DNA of 64,000 nt from Streptococcus plurextorum DSM 22810 (GCF_000423745.1 NZ_AUIO01000001.1:248001-312000); one strand, 5' to 3'. Shown: positions 8,816 to 18,583, numbered from the stretch's first letter. Made by a program: numbers and translations. The notes: generated by a model from the letters alone, not told the origin.

Positions 8816-9442
8816 TCAATCTGGAAAGTGGTACAACTGAGGGTACTCATGGCAGTCTGGATTTTTAGGATGGCAAATGGCTCTTCCAAAGTAAATCATG
8901 GCCTGATGAGCCGCCAGCCATTTTTCAGGGGGTAAGACCGAGCAGACATAGTCTTCCACCTCGCGAGGTGTCGCCGATTGTTTGACCAAATGATGGTGCT
9001 TGCAAATCCGTTCCACATGGGTATCAACCGCAAAAGCTGGAATGCCAAAACCGACAGACAACACCACGTTGGCTGTCTTTCTCCCTACTCCTGCTAGGCT
9101 CTCGAGCTCTTTTCTCGTCTTGGGAACCTCACCGCCAAATTCATTGACCAACTGCTCTGCACATTTTTTCATAAACTTTGCCTTATTCCGGTAGAGGCCT
9201 AACCGTGCGATATAGTTTGCTAACTCCTCTTCGCTGGCCTTAGCCATTGCTTCTGGAGTCGGAAAAGCTGCAAAAAGGGCCGGAGTAACTTGATTAACAG
9301 CCTTATCTGTTGTCTGAGCGGATAATAGAACTGCAATGACCAATTCAAAATGATTTCGAAAATCTAAGCTAGGCTTAGCATCTGGAAAAAGTGCAATAAT
9401 TTCTTCAAGGACATGTCTTGCCCGTTTTTTTGATAATACCAT
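8816..9442 (-). CDS. nth: Endonuclease III-like DNA glycosylase/AP lyase lacking the Fe-S cysteines
   Basis: 208 residues. It removes oxidised pyrimidines and cuts abasic sites. The helix-hairpin-helix core is intact: LLSAQTTDKAVN, LAGVGRKTANVV with the catalytic Lys, and FAVDTHVERICKHH with the catalytic Asp. The usual C-terminal cluster site Cys-x6-Cys-x2-Cys-x5-Cys is broken: only CHPKNPDC remains, followed by HEYPQLYHFPD and the stop. So the last two cysteines are missing and a 4Fe-4S cluster is unlikely. I believe other streptococcal Nth proteins share this form, so it is probably a lineage feature rather than damage. It is transcribed alone, divergent from the AlkD-like gene. Confidence 0.92.
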   Translation of the reverse strand: MVLSKKRARHVLEEIIALFPDAKPSLDFRNHFELVIAVLLSAQTTDKAVNQVTPALFAAFPTPEAMAKASEEELANYIARLGLYRNKAKFMKKCAEQLVNEFGGEVPKTRKELESLAGVGRKTANVVLSVGFGIPAFAVDTHVERICKHHHLVKQSATPREVEDYVCSVLPPEKWLAAHQAMIYFGRAICHPKNPDCHEYPQLYHFPD

Positions 9443-9486
9443 ATCCCTATTATAGCAGAAGCTCTGCCATTGCCCAAACCTCTTGT

Positions 9487-9515
9487 TTGATAGCTCGACT
9501 GTTTTCCATTATAAT
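9487..9515 (+). promoter_or_regulatory. Near-consensus promoter of the AlkD-like gene, predicting a leaderless mRNA
   Basis: -35 TTGATA (9487-9492), spacer of 17, -10 TATAAT (9510-9515). The expected start of transcription, seven bases on, is position 9522, which is the A of the ATG of the AlkD-like gene. Confidence 0.8.
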
Positions 9516-9521
9516 AGAAGC

Positions 9522-10172
9522 ATGCTAATCAAAGAATTAATCGCTCGTTTTGAAGAAGCGCAAAATCCTGAGCTTGCTGACAGCATGTCGGCTTACATGC
9601 GCCATCAGTTTACCTTTTTTGGTGTACCTAGTCCCCAGCGTCGCCTCCTCTACAAGGATGTGATCGCCACCGCTAAAAAGAGCAAGGTTATCGACTGGAG
9701 CTTGCTAAATCAAGCCTGGGCTGCCCCTCATCGTGAACTTGACTATTTTGTCTGCGACTACCTAAAAGGCATGCAAAAACATCTCACTTTCGATGACGTC
9801 CCTAAGCTTCTGACTTATGCTAGTAGCCATCAATGGTGGGATACCATTGATTATTTTGACCGTATTTTGGGCAATATTGCTGACGCTAGGATTTCAAATC
9901 TCATGCTAGAGCTATCATTGTCCGAGGACTTTTGGCTACGTCGCATCGCCATCGATCACCAGCTAGGACGAAAAGACAAGACTGATACCAATCTTCTAAA
10001 ATCCATTATCCTCAACAATCTTGGCAGCAAGGAATTTTTTATTAACAAAGCCATCGGCTGGAGCCTCCGCGACTATTCTAAAACAAACCCTGACTGGGTG
10101 CGTGACTTTATTGAAGAACACCGCGACAGCCTAGCTCCCCTCTCTATCCGAGAAGCTAGTAAGTATATTTAA
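9522..10172 (+). CDS. DNA alkylation repair protein, AlkD-like
   Basis: 216 residues of HEAT-like alpha-helical repeats, the AlkD family of 3-methyladenine/7-methylguanine DNA glycosylases. Family features: QFTFFGVPSPQRR near residue 35, LDYFVCDYL, WWDTIDYFDRILG with the Trp/Asp of the active cleft, WLRRIAIDHQL, and the C-terminal FINKAIGWSLRDYSKTNPDWV. The frame is open up to a TTG at 9483, but the promoter covers 9487-9515, so ATG 9522 must be the start. There is no ribosome site with room to work, so translation is probably leaderless. The gene stands alone and shares a two-way terminator with ptsI. Confidence 0.9.
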   Translation: MLIKELIARFEEAQNPELADSMSAYMRHQFTFFGVPSPQRRLLYKDVIATAKKSKVIDWSLLNQAWAAPHRELDYFVCDYLKGMQKHLTFDDVPKLLTYASSHQWWDTIDYFDRILGNIADARISNLMLELSLSEDFWLRRIAIDHQLGRKDKTDTNLLKSIILNNLGSKEFFINKAIGWSLRDYSKTNPDWVRDFIEEHRDSLAPLSIREASKYI

Positions 10173-10250
10173 AAGCTAGAAAATCAGGTATAGGCGAAAC
10201 CGCCTTATCCGTCACACTTATAAATAGCGGAATTGTCTCTAGTTAACGTC

Positions 10251-10280
10251 AAAACCACTCCCATTTGGGAGTGGTTTTAT
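10251..10280. terminator. Bidirectional terminator between the AlkD-like gene and ptsI
   Basis: Perfect stem AAAACCACTCCC/GGGAGTGGTTTT with a four-base loop. A on one side and T on the other let it work on both strands, which suits the convergent genes. Confidence 0.9.
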
Positions 10281-10286
10281 TTCATA

Positions 10287-12020
10287 TTAGTTGAAATCAA
10301 CATACTCTTTTTGAAGTTCAAGAACTTCTTCTGCCGTTGCACATTCTGTCAAGGCACGGTGAGCATATTCTTCCATTTTAGCGGTGTCAAGTGTCTTCAT
10401 GAGGCTACGTGTACGAAGGACAGATGTTGCACTCATAGAGAACTCATCCAAGCCCATTCCGACAAGAAGTGGAACAGCTTGTTGATCACCAGCCATCTCA
10501 CCACACATACCAGCCCATTTGCCTTCTGCATGTGCAGCCTTGATAACATTGTTAATCAAACGAAGGATAGATGGATTGTATGGTTGGTAGAGGTATGAAA
10601 CTTGCTCGTTCATACGGTCAGCAGCCATTGTGTACTGGATAAGGTCGTTTGTACCGATCGAGAAGAAGTCAACTTCCTTAGCAAATTGGTCCGCAATCAT
10701 TGCTGCTGCAGGGATTTCAATCATGATACCTACTTGGATATCATCTGCTACTGCGATACCTTCTACCAAAAGTTTTGCTTTCTCTTCTTCAAGGATTGCT
10801 TTTGCTGCACGGAATTCTGTCAACAAGGCAACCATTGGGAACATGATACGGAGTTTACCATGCACAGATGAACGAAGAAGGGCACGCAACTGCGTACGGA
10901 ACATCTGGTTACCAGTCTCAGAGATTGAGATACGCAAAGCACGGAAACCAAGGAATGGGTTCATTTCGTGTGGAAGGTCGAAGTAAGGAAGTTCCTTATC
11001 ACCACCGATATCCATGGTACGAACCACAACTGGCTTGCCGTTCATGCCTTCTAATACTGCCTTATAGGCTTCGTATTGCTCATCTTCCGTTGGGAAGTCT
11101 TGAGAATCCATGTACAAGAACTCTGTACGGTAAAGACCAACTGCCTCAGCACCATTGTCGTTGACACCTTCAACATCTTTAGGTGTACCGATGTTGGCTG
11201 CCAATTCAAAGTGTTTGCCATCAGCTGTCACCGTTTGAGCATCTTTGAGAAGAGCCCATTCAGCTTTTTGTTTCGCATAAGCTTCACCGGCTGCTTTGAA
11301 TTCTGCAATTTGTGCATCCGTTGGGTTGATAATCACATCACCTGTGATACCGTTAACCGCAAGAACATCGCCGTCTTTAACAATTTCAGTAATGTTGTTT
11401 GTGCCCAAAACAGCGGCGATTTCAAGGGTGCGAGCCATGATCGCTGAGTGGCTTGTACGGCCACCGATATTAGTTACAAAGGCTTTGACGAACTGCTTGT
11501 TCAATTGAGCAGTATCTGAAGGTGTCAAGTCATGTGCAATCACAATAGCTTCTTCGTTGATGGTTGCTGGATTTGGCAACTTACGACCGAGGAGATTTGC
11601 CAAGACACGTTTCGCCACATCGCGGATATCCGCAGCGCGCTCCTGCATGTATGGGTTATCTTCCATGCCTTCAAAGATGGTGATGAACATATCAGTCACC
11701 TCTTTCAAACCAGTTTCTGCATTGGTTTGTTTTGCACGGATGGTTTCTTTAATCTGACCAACCATTTCTGGGTCAGATAACACCATGAGGTGAGCATCAA
11801 AAACGGCTGCTGCCTCTTCTCCAAGCGTACCTACTGCTTTTTCACGAATAGCAGAAAGCTCGTCCTGAGACGCCGCCAGAGCAGCATCCAGACGAGCTTC
11901 TTCTGCATTCGTATCTTCAACTGTGATTGTCTCAAATGACAAATCTGGCTGAACCAGTAGATATGCTTTAGCAACGGCAACACCGTCAGATGCTGCGATT
12001 CCTTTAAGCATTTCTGTCAT
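10287..12020 (-). CDS. ptsI: PTS enzyme I (phosphoenolpyruvate-protein phosphotransferase)
   Basis: 577 residues, full length. It takes phosphate from phosphoenolpyruvate and passes it to HPr, starting uptake of all PTS sugars. Seen in order: N-terminal HPr-binding domain ([18 protein letters not shown]), the active-site histidine in [16 protein letters not shown], the PEP-binding barrel with [25 protein letters not shown] and [17 protein letters not shown], and the catalytic Cys in GMCGEMAGD. It starts four bases after the ptsH stop, so the two are co-transcribed from the promoter at 12352-12380. The next gene on this strand is not gapN, which follows ptsI in several streptococci. Confidence 0.98.
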   Translation of the reverse strand: MTEMLKGIAASDGVAVAKAYLLVQPDLSFETITVEDTNAEEARLDAALAASQDELSAIREKAVGTLGEEAAAVFDAHLMVLSDPEMVGQIKETIRAKQTNAETGLKEVTDMFITIFEGMEDNPYMQERAADIRDVAKRVLANLLGRKLPNPATINEEAIVIAHDLTPSDTAQLNKQFVKAFVTNIGGRTSHSAIMARTLEIAAVLGTNNITEIVKDGDVLAVNGITGDVIINPTDAQIAEFKAAGEAYAKQKAEWALLKDAQTVTADGKHFELAANIGTPKDVEGVNDNGAEAVGLYRTEFLYMDSQDFPTEDEQYEAYKAVLEGMNGKPVVVRTMDIGGDKELPYFDLPHEMNPFLGFRALRISISETGNQMFRTQLRALLRSSVHGKLRIMFPMVALLTEFRAAKAILEEEKAKLLVEGIAVADDIQVGIMIEIPAAAMIADQFAKEVDFFSIGTNDLIQYTMAADRMNEQVSYLYQPYNPSILRLINNVIKAAHAEGKWAGMCGEMAGDQQAVPLLVGMGLDEFSMSATSVLRTRSLMKTLDTAKMEEYAHRALTECATAEEVLELQKEYVDFN

Positions 12021-12024
12021 CTTC

Positions 12025-12288
12025 TTATGCCAATCCTTCTTTTGTCATTGTTTCTTCGATTGCTGCAAGTGCTTCTGCTTCATCAGCACCTTCTGCTGAA
12101 ATAGTCACTTCTGCACCTTGACCAACACCAAGTGACATAACACCCATGATTGATTTAAGGTTTACTGATTTTCCTTTGTATTCCAATGTGATATCTGAAG
12201 CGAATTTGCTTGCTGTTTGGACAAGCAAAGTAGCTGGACGTGCGTGAATTCCTGTTTCTGCAACAATATTAAATACTTTAGAAGCCAT
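12025..12288 (-). CDS. ptsH: Phosphocarrier protein HPr
   Basis: 87 residues. HPr carries phosphate from enzyme I to the sugar-specific enzymes and, when phosphorylated at Ser46, acts with CcpA in catabolite repression. The His15 site is in [15 protein letters not shown] and the regulatory serine in [15 protein letters not shown]. First gene of the ptsHI operon, with AAAGGAGAACC before the ATG. Confidence 0.98.
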   Translation of the reverse strand: MASKVFNIVAETGIHARPATLLVQTASKFASDITLEYKGKSVNLKSIMGVMSLGVGQGAEVTISAEGADEAEALAAIEETMTKEGLA

Positions 12289-12351
12289 AATGGTTCTCCT
12301 TTATGTTTTTTGAATTTATGAATTATCCTATGATAACCCTTACAAGCTCAA

Positions 12352-12380
12352 ATTATAGCATACTCCCGATTTTTTTTCAA
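12352..12380 (-). promoter_or_regulatory. Promoter of ptsHI
   Basis: -35 TTGAAA (12375-12380), spacer of 17, extended -10 TGCTATAAT with the hexamer at 12352-12357. Strong by consensus, as expected for ptsHI. It leaves a leader of about 55 bases before ptsH. Confidence 0.8.
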
Positions 12381-12392
12381 GTTATGGCTATG

Positions 12393-13007
12393 CTATTTTA
12401 CGATTTTCTTGTAAATATCAAATGTGATAACATCATTTTTCAAGTCAATTTTCTTAGCTTTCAAGAAAATGTTTTGCTTGTTTGTGATTTCTTCTAAATT
12501 GATCGTGATTAAGGTATTTTCAATGTCCACATGGACAAATTTGGGTAAGTCATAGACCTTGCTCAGATATTTCAATACCTCTGCCTTAGGCAATGATAGG
12601 GTTCCTGCTGAAAAAGACGTCAACTTCAGCTGCACTGCTCCTTCTTCTGAGGCATAGGGTTCAAAATAAATATAGAGTGGTACCTCATAACCTAAAAAGG
12701 TATAAGTCCCTTCAAAAAGCATGGTCGTCGAACTGGCATAAAAATTAAAGGTAATATTCTTTGACTTAAGACCATTCATGTAAGAAGACAAGGTTTCATT
12801 AAGCTGTTCTTTTGTCGTTGTAATGGTGCCGATACTGACAATCTCTTTCGCCGGAGTCGTTGCTACGGTTTCGGTAACTGGCTCACGTACTTCTATCAAA
12901 CGACTGGCAATCACAGCAAAAAATGCTACCTGAGCAGACAATAACACTAAAAAACTAATTTTCCAGACATTTAACCGGCGCTTACTTCCATTTTTTCTTG
13001 GTAACAC
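12393..13007 (-). CDS. ypmS: YpmS family (DUF2140) membrane-anchored protein
   Basis: 204 residues. A single membrane helix (about 15-38, VWKISFLVLLSAQVAFFAVI) follows a basic N-terminus; the rest is an extracellular domain rich in beta strands, of the YpmS family. The family role is not established. It overlaps the end of the GDSL hydrolase gene by 26 bases and follows degV, the usual degV-ypmR-ypmS order of Firmicutes. This suggests a joint function in lipid or envelope metabolism. No clear terminator is seen before the ptsH promoter. Confidence 0.85.
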   Translation of the reverse strand: MLPRKNGSKRRLNVWKISFLVLLSAQVAFFAVIASRLIEVREPVTETVATTPAKEIVSIGTITTTKEQLNETLSSYMNGLKSKNITFNFYASSTTMLFEGTYTFLGYEVPLYIYFEPYASEEGAVQLKLTSFSAGTLSLPKAEVLKYLSKVYDLPKFVHVDIENTLITINLEEITNKQNIFLKAKKIDLKNDVITFDIYKKIVK

Positions 13008-13821
13008 GTATTTCCTCCGTTACAGTATCCGCCATCAATTGATAACCGAGATTATTTGGATGAAAGAGATCATCTTCAAACAAGGCGTCATTGATAATAG
13101 TGGTTTGTCCACCGACGGTTTGAACAATACCTTCTTGCCCATCAATGCCCTTATAGAGAAGATCATTGATGGGGACAAAGTAGACATTTTGATATTCCTG
13201 ACTAACTTCCTCTGTGGCTTGATTCCAATTATCTATCACCGTCTGCATTTCGGTGACCTCTGGAAAATTCAAGTAAAAAGGGTTGTAAATCCCCAAAATA
13301 TAAATGGGCAAATCAGCATTCTGCTCTCTTGCTAATTCAATAATACTCCGTAGGCGTTTTTGATAGGATTTAGCAGGCTTTTTGAAGGTCTCTACCTTCA
13401 AATCAGCTAGGTTTTTACGAATCACTGCCATAACATCATTCCCACCTAAGGTGAGGGTCAATAAATCAGCCTGAGCTAACTTTTGGGTAATCTCATCATT
13501 TTTCTGCATTCGGCTTAGTATCTGATTGCTGGTATTTCCTGCCACACCATAATTTGAGGTTTCTATTTCATAGCCATAAGTCGCATTGAGGTTATTTGCC
13601 AAAAGGGGAACAAATCCTCCTTGCCCCGTCGTATCGCCGATACCTTGAGTCAACGAATCCCCTATAGCAACGTAAGAAAAGGTCTCTACTTTCTGAGAAA
13701 GAAAATCTCTTTTGGTTAATTTGGTGTCCGACTTTGGAATTATCCAATTGAAAAAAGCAAAGAAAATCATAAAGCTAACAGCGAAAAATAATGTATTGGC
13801 TATCAGACGTTCTTTATTCAT
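12982..13821 (-). CDS. SGNH/GDSL family lipase-acylhydrolase (YpmR-like)
   Basis: 279 residues. An N-terminal membrane segment (about 8-27) anchors an extracellular SGNH hydrolase. Catalytic blocks: block [14 protein letters not shown] with the nucleophile Ser, block II Gly in [13 protein letters not shown], block [15 protein letters not shown], and block [16 protein letters not shown] with Asp and His. It likely removes acyl groups from a lipid or cell-wall polymer; the substrate is unknown. Its start overlaps the end of degV by eight bases and its end overlaps ypmS, so the three are translated as a unit. Confidence 0.92.
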   Translation of the reverse strand: MNKERLIANTLFFAVSFMIFFAFFNWIIPKSDTKLTKRDFLSQKVETFSYVAIGDSLTQGIGDTTGQGGFVPLLANNLNATYGYEIETSNYGVAGNTSNQILSRMQKNDEITQKLAQADLLTLTLGGNDVMAVIRKNLADLKVETFKKPAKSYQKRLRSIIELAREQNADLPIYILGIYNPFYLNFPEVTEMQTVIDNWNQATEEVSQEYQNVYFVPINDLLYKGIDGQEGIVQTVGGQTTIINDALFEDDLFHPNNLGYQLMADTVTEEIRVTKKKWK

Positions 13822-14650
13822 AGCGCACCATTACTGCAAAGGCTCCCTCGCCTGTATGGGTCTGAATGATTGACCCTGTTTCTAAAACCGAAATCTGTGT
13901 CACATCCACCACATCACGCAGACTTTCTTTTAAACTATTGGCAAAATTAATGGTACCTGAGTAGGAAATCCCAATTTCGGCAATTTTACGGGAACCGACC
14001 TGTTCTTTCCAAGACTCGAGCCACTTGGTAAAGGTCTTTGTTCCTCGACCTTTAGCAATAGGTTTTAGCTCATGGTCTTTTAACTCCATCATTACTTTGA
14101 TGTTAAGAAGTGAGCTTAACATGCCTGCCACACGCCCAATTCGCCCTCCCTTAACCAAGTTTTCAAGCGTGGATACGCCAATGAACAGTTCTGTTTTTTG
14201 TCTGATGTCTTCGATTTTTTCCAAAATGGTCTCTAAATCGGCTCCTGTTTTGGCTAAACGTGCCGCTTCTACTACCTGAAATTTCATGGATTGATCCGTG
14301 AAAGTCGAATCAATAATCGTTGCTGGCGCTTCTGCGATGGCAGCACCTTGACGAGAAGCTTCAATCGTACCAGACAAGGCATGTGTTAAATGAATAGCAA
14401 CAATGTGCTCAGCTCCGCTATTGACCAAATCCTCATAAGCTTCTGCAAAAACACCTACTGGAGGTTGGCTGGTTTTGGGAAGTTCTTTACTTGCCTGCAT
14501 TAGGCCAAGAAACTTTCCTTCCTCCTTAAGGTCCGCATCCGAATATAACTGGCCATCAACCATGACCGACAAGGGAACAACGGTGATTCCTAATTCTTCA
14601 ACCAACTCAGGTTCAATGGTCACTGAAGAGTCTGTCATAATTTTTATCAT
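13814..14650 (-). CDS. DegV family fatty-acid-binding protein
   Basis: 278 residues. The DegV fold binds one fatty acid; in Gram-positive bacteria FakB proteins of this family present it to the kinase FakA. Seen: [21 protein letters not shown] at the N-terminus, the PKTSQPPVG loop, [20 protein letters not shown] with the carboxylate-binding Ser, and a C-terminal [17 protein letters not shown]. It has a promoter at 14725-14754 and is the first gene of the unit with the GDSL hydrolase and ypmS. Confidence 0.93.
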   Translation of the reverse strand: MIKIMTDSSVTIEPELVEELGITVVPLSVMVDGQLYSDADLKEEGKFLGLMQASKELPKTSQPPVGVFAEAYEDLVNSGAEHIVAIHLTHALSGTIEASRQGAAIAEAPATIIDSTFTDQSMKFQVVEAARLAKTGADLETILEKIEDIRQKTELFIGVSTLENLVKGGRIGRVAGMLSSLLNIKVMMELKDHELKPIAKGRGTKTFTKWLESWKEQVGSRKIAEIGISYSGTINFANSLKESLRDVVDVTQISVLETGSIIQTHTGEGAFAVMVRYE

Positions 14651-14724
14651 ACTAATACCTATTTGGCTAACTAGACAGCAACATGTCTTTGTAAGCCCAC
14701 ATCCTTTTCATTGTTAATACCCCT

Positions 14725-14754
14725 ATTATAACAAAATTTGGCACAAAATAACAA
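14725..14754 (-). promoter_or_regulatory. Promoter of the degV unit
   Basis: -10 TATAAT (14725-14730), spacer of 18, -35 TTGTTA (14749-14754). The -35 overlaps the T tail of the recN terminator. Confidence 0.6.
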
Positions 14755-14781
14755 AAGAGGGAAACACTTGCGCTTTCCCTT
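14748..14781 (-). terminator. Terminator of recN
   Basis: Stem AGGGAAA/TTTCCCT around a short loop, followed by TCTTTTGTT on the minus strand, just after the recN stop. Confidence 0.7.
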
Positions 14782-14787
14782 TTTCAT

Positions 14788-16446
14788 TTATTTCTTTAGC
14801 AATTCTCTAGCCTGTATCCGAGCTGCTTCAGTCACATCACTACCAGCTATCATTTTAGCAATTTCTTCTACTCGTTCATCTGCTGTTAAAAGATGAGCAG
14901 TAGACACCGTTTTCATATCATCGCTTTGTTTTTCGATGAAAAATTGATAATCCGCAATCGCAATGACCTGAGGCAGGTGTGAGATGGCCAGCACCTGACC
15001 GTGGTTACCGATTTTATAAATTTTTTGGGCAATAGCTTGCGCAACGCGACCAGAAACTCCCGTATCCACTTCGTCAAATACAATGCTGGTTCTATCTTCT
15101 CGTCTGGCAAAAGCTGATTTTATGGCCAACATCAGACGAGACAACTCACCTCCTGAAGCAACCTTAACCAAGGGTTTAAACCCTTCACCAGGGTTTGTTG
15201 AGATGTAAAATTCAACCGTCTCATTACCCTCTCGATTAAACTTAGCTTTAGTAAATTGAACCTGAAACTCTGCTTTCTCCATATAAAGATCCTGCAGTTC
15301 CTGCTTAATCTCTTTTTGGAGCACCTGAGCTATCTGATGCCTTGCTTGACTGAGCTCAGTCGCCTTTTGAACCAATTCCTTCTCTAAAACTTTAAGGTCA
15401 CGTTCCATATCATCAGAAGATTTTCCTTGTCCTGTCAACAACTGATATTCTGAACTGATATTAGTAAAGTATTCTAAAACATCATCGACAGTTCCACCGT
15501 ATTTACGAGTCATGCTGTAAATGACGTCTAGCCGATTGTCGATGGCTTGCAAACGACTGGCATCAAAATCCAGTCCTTCAATCATATCCGATAGGCGCTT
15601 ACTAACATCCTCTAAGACATAGTAAGCTTCAGATAAGCTCGCTGAAAGTGCCTTATAGTGAGGATCAAAAGTTTCCAAGGACATGAGGTCATTCATCGCA
15701 ATCCTCACATTTGACAGACTTGAGAAGTCTTCATTATCCAGCACCGCAGCAGCATTTGCTAGTGTTTCAGCAATATGCTTATAATTGAGCAATTTGTCGC
15801 GTTCCTGATTGAGAGAAGCCTCCTCACCGCTTTTCAAATCGGCCGCTTCCAGCTCTGCTAATTGAAATTCTAGCATTTCAATACGGGCTTTGTGCTCTAG
15901 TTCATTTTTCTGTTTGGTTAACACTTGCTGGCGCAAGGTCTTATAAGCATCAAAGGTTTCTTGGTAAGAGCTTTTAAGACGGCTAAAATCAGCCTCTCCA
16001 AAAGCGTCTAAAAGATGACCATGTAAGGCCGGGCGCATCAACTCCTCTTGATCATGTTGACCATGAATATCTACCAAATACTGACCAACAGCTTTTAGAG
16101 TTGTTAAATTAACGAGGGAACCATTGATACGACTGATGCTACGACCATTTTGTAAAATTTCGCGACGGATAACCAACTCATTCGTAACCTCCAAACCATT
16201 TTCCTCTAAGAGCTTAGAGAGATTTGGATTCTCATCAATTGAAAAAAGCCCTTCAATTTCAGCCTTGCTAGCGCCATGCCGAATCACCTCTGTGTTCGCA
16301 CGGGCTCCCAACATAAGATTCATGGCATCAATGATAATGGATTTTCCCGCACCTGTCTCACCAGTCAAAACAGTCATACCCGTTTCAAAATTGAGGGAAA
16401 TTTCCTCAATGATGGCAAAATTTTTAATGGCAATTTCTAATAACAT
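14788..16446 (-). CDS. recN: DNA repair protein RecN
   Basis: 552 residues. SMC-like ATPase that acts early at double-strand breaks. Walker A GETGAGKSIIIDAM near residue 35, long coiled-coil arms in the middle (about 150-370), and at the C-terminus the signature KVASGGELSRLMLAIKS and Walker B SIVFDEVDTGVSGRVA. ATG 16444-16446 is taken instead of the GTG two codons earlier because AAGGAG stands five bases before it. It follows argR by 14 bases and ends the xseA-xseB-ispA-tlyA-argR-recN unit. Confidence 0.97.
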   Translation of the reverse strand: MLLEIAIKNFAIIEEISLNFETGMTVLTGETGAGKSIIIDAMNLMLGARANTEVIRHGASKAEIEGLFSIDENPNLSKLLEENGLEVTNELVIRREILQNGRSISRINGSLVNLTTLKAVGQYLVDIHGQHDQEELMRPALHGHLLDAFGEADFSRLKSSYQETFDAYKTLRQQVLTKQKNELEHKARIEMLEFQLAELEAADLKSGEEASLNQERDKLLNYKHIAETLANAAAVLDNEDFSSLSNVRIAMNDLMSLETFDPHYKALSASLSEAYYVLEDVSKRLSDMIEGLDFDASRLQAIDNRLDVIYSMTRKYGGTVDDVLEYFTNISSEYQLLTGQGKSSDDMERDLKVLEKELVQKATELSQARHQIAQVLQKEIKQELQDLYMEKAEFQVQFTKAKFNREGNETVEFYISTNPGEGFKPLVKVASGGELSRLMLAIKSAFARREDRTSIVFDEVDTGVSGRVAQAIAQKIYKIGNHGQVLAISHLPQVIAIADYQFFIEKQSDDMKTVSTAHLLTADERVEEIAKMIAGSDVTEAARIQARELLKK

Positions 16447-16460
16447 AGCCACTCCTTAGG

Positions 16461-16907
16461 TTAAATCCATTTACTGATTCGCGTTTGAAGCGCCTCTGCA
16501 GTCGCCTCTGTTGGAGCTACAAGTAATAGGCTATCATCATCAGCAATCAAACTAAAAATCTGTTCTGAAAATTCTGCCATGATTTGGCGTTTCAAAAGAC
16601 GACTATTGCCAGGAACCACATCAAAATGGAGCATGTTTTTCAATCGAGAAATGCCTAGTAAAATCTCCGATGTGTCTAAATGTTGCGGCGTCACAACTGC
16701 TGCTTTGCTATTTGACAAACCATAAATGTATTTGCCAGCTTTTGTCGGAATTTTAACAATGCCAATTTCATTCATATCTCTTGAAATGGTGGCCTGCGTC
16801 AAGGTCAAACCTTCCTTTTCTAAATAGTCCAAAAGCTCATGTTGGGTCTCAATTTCGTGAGTCAAGACCATTCTTTTAATCAGTTCCAAACGTTCCTTTT
16901 TCTTCAT
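16461..16907 (-). CDS. argR: Arginine repressor family regulator
   Basis: 148 residues. N-terminal winged helix DNA-binding domain (residues 1-70; TQHELLDYLEKEGLTLTQAT and SRDMNEIGIVKIP) and C-terminal hexamer domain that binds arginine (LIADDDSLLLVAPTEATAEAL). Streptococci have several paralogs (ArgR, AhrC); the copy next to recN is usually the one named AhrC or ArgR2. It overlaps tlyA by 32 bases. Confidence 0.93.
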   Translation of the reverse strand: MKKKERLELIKRMVLTHEIETQHELLDYLEKEGLTLTQATISRDMNEIGIVKIPTKAGKYIYGLSNSKAAVVTPQHLDTSEILLGISRLKNMLHFDVVPGNSRLLKRQIMAEFSEQIFSLIADDDSLLLVAPTEATAEALQTRISKWI

Positions 16908-17721
16908 TTTTTTTAAATTCCTCGTGTGCTTTTTCTAGAATATCAGAAATGCTCGCACTGATGGTATTGCTTGCATCAGTGGCCTTTTCCAAATGTGCCA
17001 AAAATTCAATATTCCCATGCCCTCCTTGAATCGGAGAGAAGTCAAGCGCCTTAACACTGAAACCGTAATCAACCGCAAACGTCGTTACCTTTTCTAAGAC
17101 TTTTTGGTGTACCGCCTTATCCTTGACAATACCGTTCTTACCAATCTGTTCACGACCAGCTTCAAACTGTGGCTTAATCAAAGCCACAACGTGACCTCCA
17201 TCTGCCAAAATCCTATGCAAGGCTGGTAAAATTAAACTGAGTGAAATGAAGCTGACATCAATCGATGCAAAGACCGGTCGCCCCTCTGTAAAATCCGTCT
17301 CCTCTGCATAGCGAAAATTGTATTGTTCCATAGACCGAACACGCGCATCTTGACGCAATTTCCAGGCCAGTTGATTGGTGCCTACATCTACCGCATAGAC
17401 TAGCTGAGCACCATTCTGCAGCAAGACATCTGTAAAGCCACCTGTTGAAGCACCGATATCTAAACCAATAGCCCCTGTCACATCAATGTCAAAAACAGCC
17501 AAAGCCTTCTCTAGTTTAAGACCACCCCGACTGACATATTTTAACTTCTCACCTTTAAGCTTGAGTTCGATAGCTTCATCAATCTTTTCACCTGGCTTAT
17601 CGTAACGTTCTCCGTTGATCACATTGACAACAAGACCTGCCATAACACCTCGCTTAGCCTGTTCACGAGTCTCAAAGAGCCCCTGTTTATAAGCTAGGAC
17701 ATCTACTCTTTCCTTAGGCAT
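16876..17721 (-). CDS. tlyA: TlyA family rRNA (cytidine-2'-O)-methyltransferase
   Basis: 281 residues. N-terminal S4 RNA-binding domain (MPKERVDVLAYKQGLFETRE) and an FtsJ/RrmJ-like methyltransferase domain (GLDIGASTGGFTDVLLQNGA is the SAM motif; VFASIDVSFISLSLILPAL; VALIKPQFEAGREQIGKNGI). Family members methylate 16S and/or 23S rRNA; some older annotations call them hemolysins. Overlaps ispA upstream by eight bases and argR downstream by 32, so it is translationally tied to both. Confidence 0.94.
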   Translation of the reverse strand: MPKERVDVLAYKQGLFETREQAKRGVMAGLVVNVINGERYDKPGEKIDEAIELKLKGEKLKYVSRGGLKLEKALAVFDIDVTGAIGLDIGASTGGFTDVLLQNGAQLVYAVDVGTNQLAWKLRQDARVRSMEQYNFRYAEETDFTEGRPVFASIDVSFISLSLILPALHRILADGGHVVALIKPQFEAGREQIGKNGIVKDKAVHQKVLEKVTTFAVDYGFSVKALDFSPIQGGHGNIEFLAHLEKATDASNTISASISDILEKAHEEFKKNEEKGTFGTD

Positions 17722-18583
17722 AGAGTCGCAACCTTTCTACAATATCTCTGATTTTATCAGACTTAAAGTCTTGAGTTTTCTCTAGTTTTTGAAAAATAGC
17801 TAGCGCTTGATCAAGTGACCTGTGCAATACCACATAAGATTTATCTAACCCCATCAGAGCAGGATAGGTTGATTTTTCTGCTATGACATCTTTTTGCGGT
17901 GTCTTTCCAAGCTCTGCAAAGGTCGCTGTGACATCTAAAATGTCATCACGAATTTGGAACGCAAGGCCAATTAAACTACCTGCTCTTCTTAAATCCTCCA
18001 GAACATCTGAGGACTGCTCAGCTATGATAGCTGCTGCAACAAAAGGAAAGGTTAAAAGCGCGCCTGTTTTACCCTCATGAATGGCTTGTAGCTCTTCTAA
18101 GGTCAACTGTCGCCCCTCACCAGCCATATCCAATTTTTGACCTCCGACCATACCAAAGGTCCCTGCAGCTGCTGATAATTCTGCGATTAAATCCACCTTA
18201 ATCTGTGCAGGAAATGTTGCCTTTGCCAACAAGGCAAAAGGGTCCAAAAAAAGAGAATCCCCTGCTAAAATAGCGGTTGCCTCATCAAATTTTTTATGAT
18301 TGGTCAAACGACCACGACGATAGTCATCATTATCCATAGCAGGCAAATCATCATGGATGAGAGATCCCGTATGAATCATCTCGACACTGGCTGCCACATC
18401 AAAATGACACGCCTTCAATGAAAGCCCAAAACCTTCCAATAGCTCCAGTAATATCAGAGGTCGAATCCGCTTACCGCCACTGTCAACCGAATAAAGGATG
18501 CTAGTAATCAATTCCGTCGACACCGCACCTTGTTCCTGATAAAACCGGTAAATAGCGTCATCTATTGCTGTTAATTTATCCAT
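17714..18583 (-). CDS. ispA: Farnesyl diphosphate synthase (polyprenyl synthetase family)
   Basis: 289 residues. Condenses isopentenyl diphosphate with dimethylallyl/geranyl diphosphate to farnesyl diphosphate, the primer for undecaprenyl phosphate. First Asp-rich motif HDDLPAMDNDDYRRGR, second Asp-rich motif FQIRDDILDVTAT, plus GGKRIRPL. Starts exactly where xseB stops (shared base region at 18583). Confidence 0.95.
   Translation of the reverse strand: MDKLTAIDDAIYRFYQEQGAVSTELITSILYSVDSGGKRIRPLILLELLEGFGLSLKACHFDVAASVEMIHTGSLIHDDLPAMDNDDYRRGRLTNHKKFDEATAILAGDSLFLDPFALLAKATFPAQIKVDLIAELSAAAGTFGMVGGQKLDMAGEGRQLTLEELQAIHEGKTGALLTFPFVAAAIIAEQSSDVLEDLRRAGSLIGLAFQIRDDILDVTATFAELGKTPQKDVIAEKSTYPALMGLDKSYVVLHRSLDQALAIFQKLEKTQDFKSDKIRDIVERLRLYA

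Noticed and set aside
9483..9521. TTG start giving 13 extra residues on the AlkD-like protein
   Set aside because: The stretch is occupied by a near-consensus promoter and has no ribosome site.
10602..11780. Several plus-strand frames of 60-120 codons inside ptsI
   Set aside because: They lie antisense to a highly conserved enzyme I gene and show no family features.
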